A stretch of 14,159 nt of DNA from Salinisphaera sp. UBA6602 (GTDB taxonomy: Bacteria > Pseudomonadota > Gammaproteobacteria > Nevskiales > Salinisphaeraceae). A program made the position numbers and the translations under genes. This document shows, one piece after another, positions 13,223 through 14,159 of this stretch (positions are counted from its first letter, which is position 1; the number at the start of each line of letters is the position of its first letter). The stretch is from contig DJIE01000018.1 of the NCBI GenBank assembly GCA_002433465.1, forward strand, positions 1-14,159. The letters are read 5' to 3'. The notes under the pieces are model-generated. The model saw only the letters and a list, made by a program, of their open reading frames with translations, did no database searches and was not told the origin of the DNA.

Positions 13223-14086
13223 GTGGCAAGACGTAGAAGAAAATCCGATTTCGAACGCTGGGTCGAGCTGTTCGCGAAACTGCCCTGGACCCTCTGTCTG
13301 GCGCTGGCGCCCATCGCCTACGTCGGCTTTGCGGCCCTCGTGGATTGGCCCATTCCGCAGGCAACCAGTGCGGCCGAAATCAGCGATGTATTCATCGCCC
13401 AGCTGATACGCACCGCCGGCCTGTTCGGCCAGTACATCGCGCCCACGATTCTGCTTCTGGCCGCACTCATGTCGCTGCTGGGAAAGCGTCGTCGTCGGCA
13501 GCTCCTGGCCAGCGCCCGTGCCGTCGAGGATGCCGCGCCGATTTTGCAGATGCGCTGGCTGCAGTTCGAGCAATGCATTCATGGCTGGTTTGAAGAACAA
13601 GGCTATCGCGTCGCCGCGACGCCTGCCGGTCCCGATGGCGGCATCGATCTGATCCTCAAACGCGACGGCGAGCGATTCTTCGTCCAGTGCAAGCACTGGC
13701 GGGCCAGCCGTATCGGCGTGGCGGTCGTGCGTGAACTCTATGGCGTGATGGTCGCCGAAGGCGCGACCGGCGGCTTCGTGGTGGGCGTGGGCGAGTTTAC
13801 AAGCGCGGCCCGAGAGTTCGCGACCGGCCGCAATATCGAGCTGGTGGATGCGAGTCGTGCCATTGCCGAACGCGACGCCATCGCCGCGCGTTCGGCCGCC
13901 AACACGTCCACCCTGGCGCCACAGCCAGCGCCGGTATGCCCACGCTGCCAGGCGCCCATGGTCGAACGTATTGCCCGCAAGGGCGCGAACGCCGGTCAGG
14001 CCTTTCATGGCTGCAGCAGGTTTCCGGCCTGTCGCGCGACGCTGGCCATCGACCCCGCACCGGGGAAGTTTTCGCAGGCCATATGA
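13223..14086 (+). CDS. Membrane-anchored Mrr-like restriction endonuclease with topoisomerase-type zinc ribbon
   Basis: A 287-residue protein. The basic N-terminus (MARRRRK) is followed by two membrane helices (about 20-40 and 67-87) and a basic RRRR stretch (89-92), so by the positive-inside rule both ends are cytoplasmic. Residues 108-215 are a restriction-endonuclease/Mrr-type PD-(D/E)xK domain: FEQCIHGWFEEQGYRV (115-130), GPDGGIDLIL (Asp142) and FFVQCKHW (Gln155, Lys157), the Mrr form D...QxK. Residues 239-270 form a C4 zinc ribbon of bacterial topoisomerase I type: CPRC (239-242), Cys264 and Cys270, with the FHGCSRFPAC pattern. The protein probably binds and may cut DNA at the inner membrane; target and trigger are unknown. 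No methyltransferase is adjacent, so it is not an ordinary restriction-modification pair; modification-dependent (type IV-like) or housekeeping use are both possible. Divergent from the dehydrogenase gene with 174 bases between. Confidence 0.88.
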   Translation: MARRRRKSDFERWVELFAKLPWTLCLALAPIAYVGFAALVDWPIPQATSAAEISDVFIAQLIRTAGLFGQYIAPTILLLAALMSLLGKRRRRQLLASARAVEDAAPILQMRWLQFEQCIHGWFEEQGYRVAATPAGPDGGIDLILKRDGERFFVQCKHWRASRIGVAVVRELYGVMVAEGATGGFVVGVGEFTSAAREFATGRNIELVDASRAIAERDAIAARSAANTSTLAPQPAPVCPRCQAPMVERIARKGANAGQAFHGCSRFPACRATLAIDPAPGKFSQAI

Positions 14087-14123
14087 AAACGGCCCCGACG
14101 CCAGAAGCGTCGGGGCCGTTATT
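14087..14123 (+). terminator. Strong bidirectional terminator
   Basis: A 13-bp perfect stem (14089-14101 with 14107-14119) closes a CAGAA loop, starting three bases after the nuclease stop codon. TTATT follows on the + strand and TTTT on the - strand side, so it can also serve a convergent gene entering from the right edge. Beyond it a smaller hairpin (14135-14141 with 14150-14156) lies at the window end. Confidence 0.85.
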
Positions 14124-14159
14124 ACGCGGACTCTCTAAGCGGCGAAAAGCGCTTAGTAA

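Noticed and set aside
13205..14008. 267-codon - strand reading frame opposite the nuclease
   Set aside because: Antisense shadow; the + strand has the PD-(D/E)xK core, the zinc ribbon and a terminator right after its stop.
14122..14159. Possible C-terminus of a - strand gene entering from the right edge
   Set aside because: The bidirectional terminator suggests one, but only 38 bases are visible, frames with early stops cannot be told apart, and no protein family can be recognised.

Overview
The window is GC-rich bacterial chromosome, by eye well above 60% GC in most genes. Good Shine-Dalgarno sites, GC-rich hairpin terminators, exported proteins rich in Asp and the protein families present point to a gammaproteobacterium, possibly a marine or halophilic one of the Salinisphaera type. 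The genus is a guess from style; no rRNA or other marker is present. I saw no tRNA, rRNA, CRISPR array, transposase, phage gene or integron.

Left part (1-4269, + strand). The 3' part of an exported metallophosphoesterase fused to a LamG/concanavalin-like domain enters from the left edge. It is followed by a hairpin-rich gap, a YgjV-family membrane protein, and a long exported surface protein. That protein has a recognisable promoter, a signal peptide, seven propeller-like repeats, a DUF11-like domain and a GGGC-plus-membrane-helix-plus-basic C-terminal sorting tail.

Middle part (4627-8727, - strand). A two-gene operon encodes a secreted protein (DUF4350/GATase-like domain plus two YhcR-type OB folds) and then a CpdB-like 2',3'-cyclic nucleotide phosphodiesterase/3'-nucleotidase made as a lipoprotein. 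It ends in a strong terminator. Bacillus YhcR carries OB folds and a 5'-nucleotidase domain in one chain, so this pair looks like a split version of such a system, probably for scavenging phosphate or nucleosides from extracellular nucleic acid.

Right part (9071-13048, - strand). Four genes follow: a 36-residue very basic conserved small protein, a six-helix membrane diguanylate cyclase (GGEEF), a short DUF421/YetF-like membrane protein, and a succinate-semialdehyde-dehydrogenase-like aldehyde dehydrogenase. Each seems to have its own signals, and they do not form an obvious pathway. Divergent from the dehydrogenase, on the + strand, is a membrane-anchored Mrr-type PD-(D/E)xK nuclease with a topoisomerase-type zinc ribbon, closed by a strong bidirectional terminator at the right edge.

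Nothing here is a clear-cut unknown system. The best leads are the split YhcR-like operon, the propeller protein with its C-terminal sorting signal, the membrane-tethered nuclease and the 36-residue protein.
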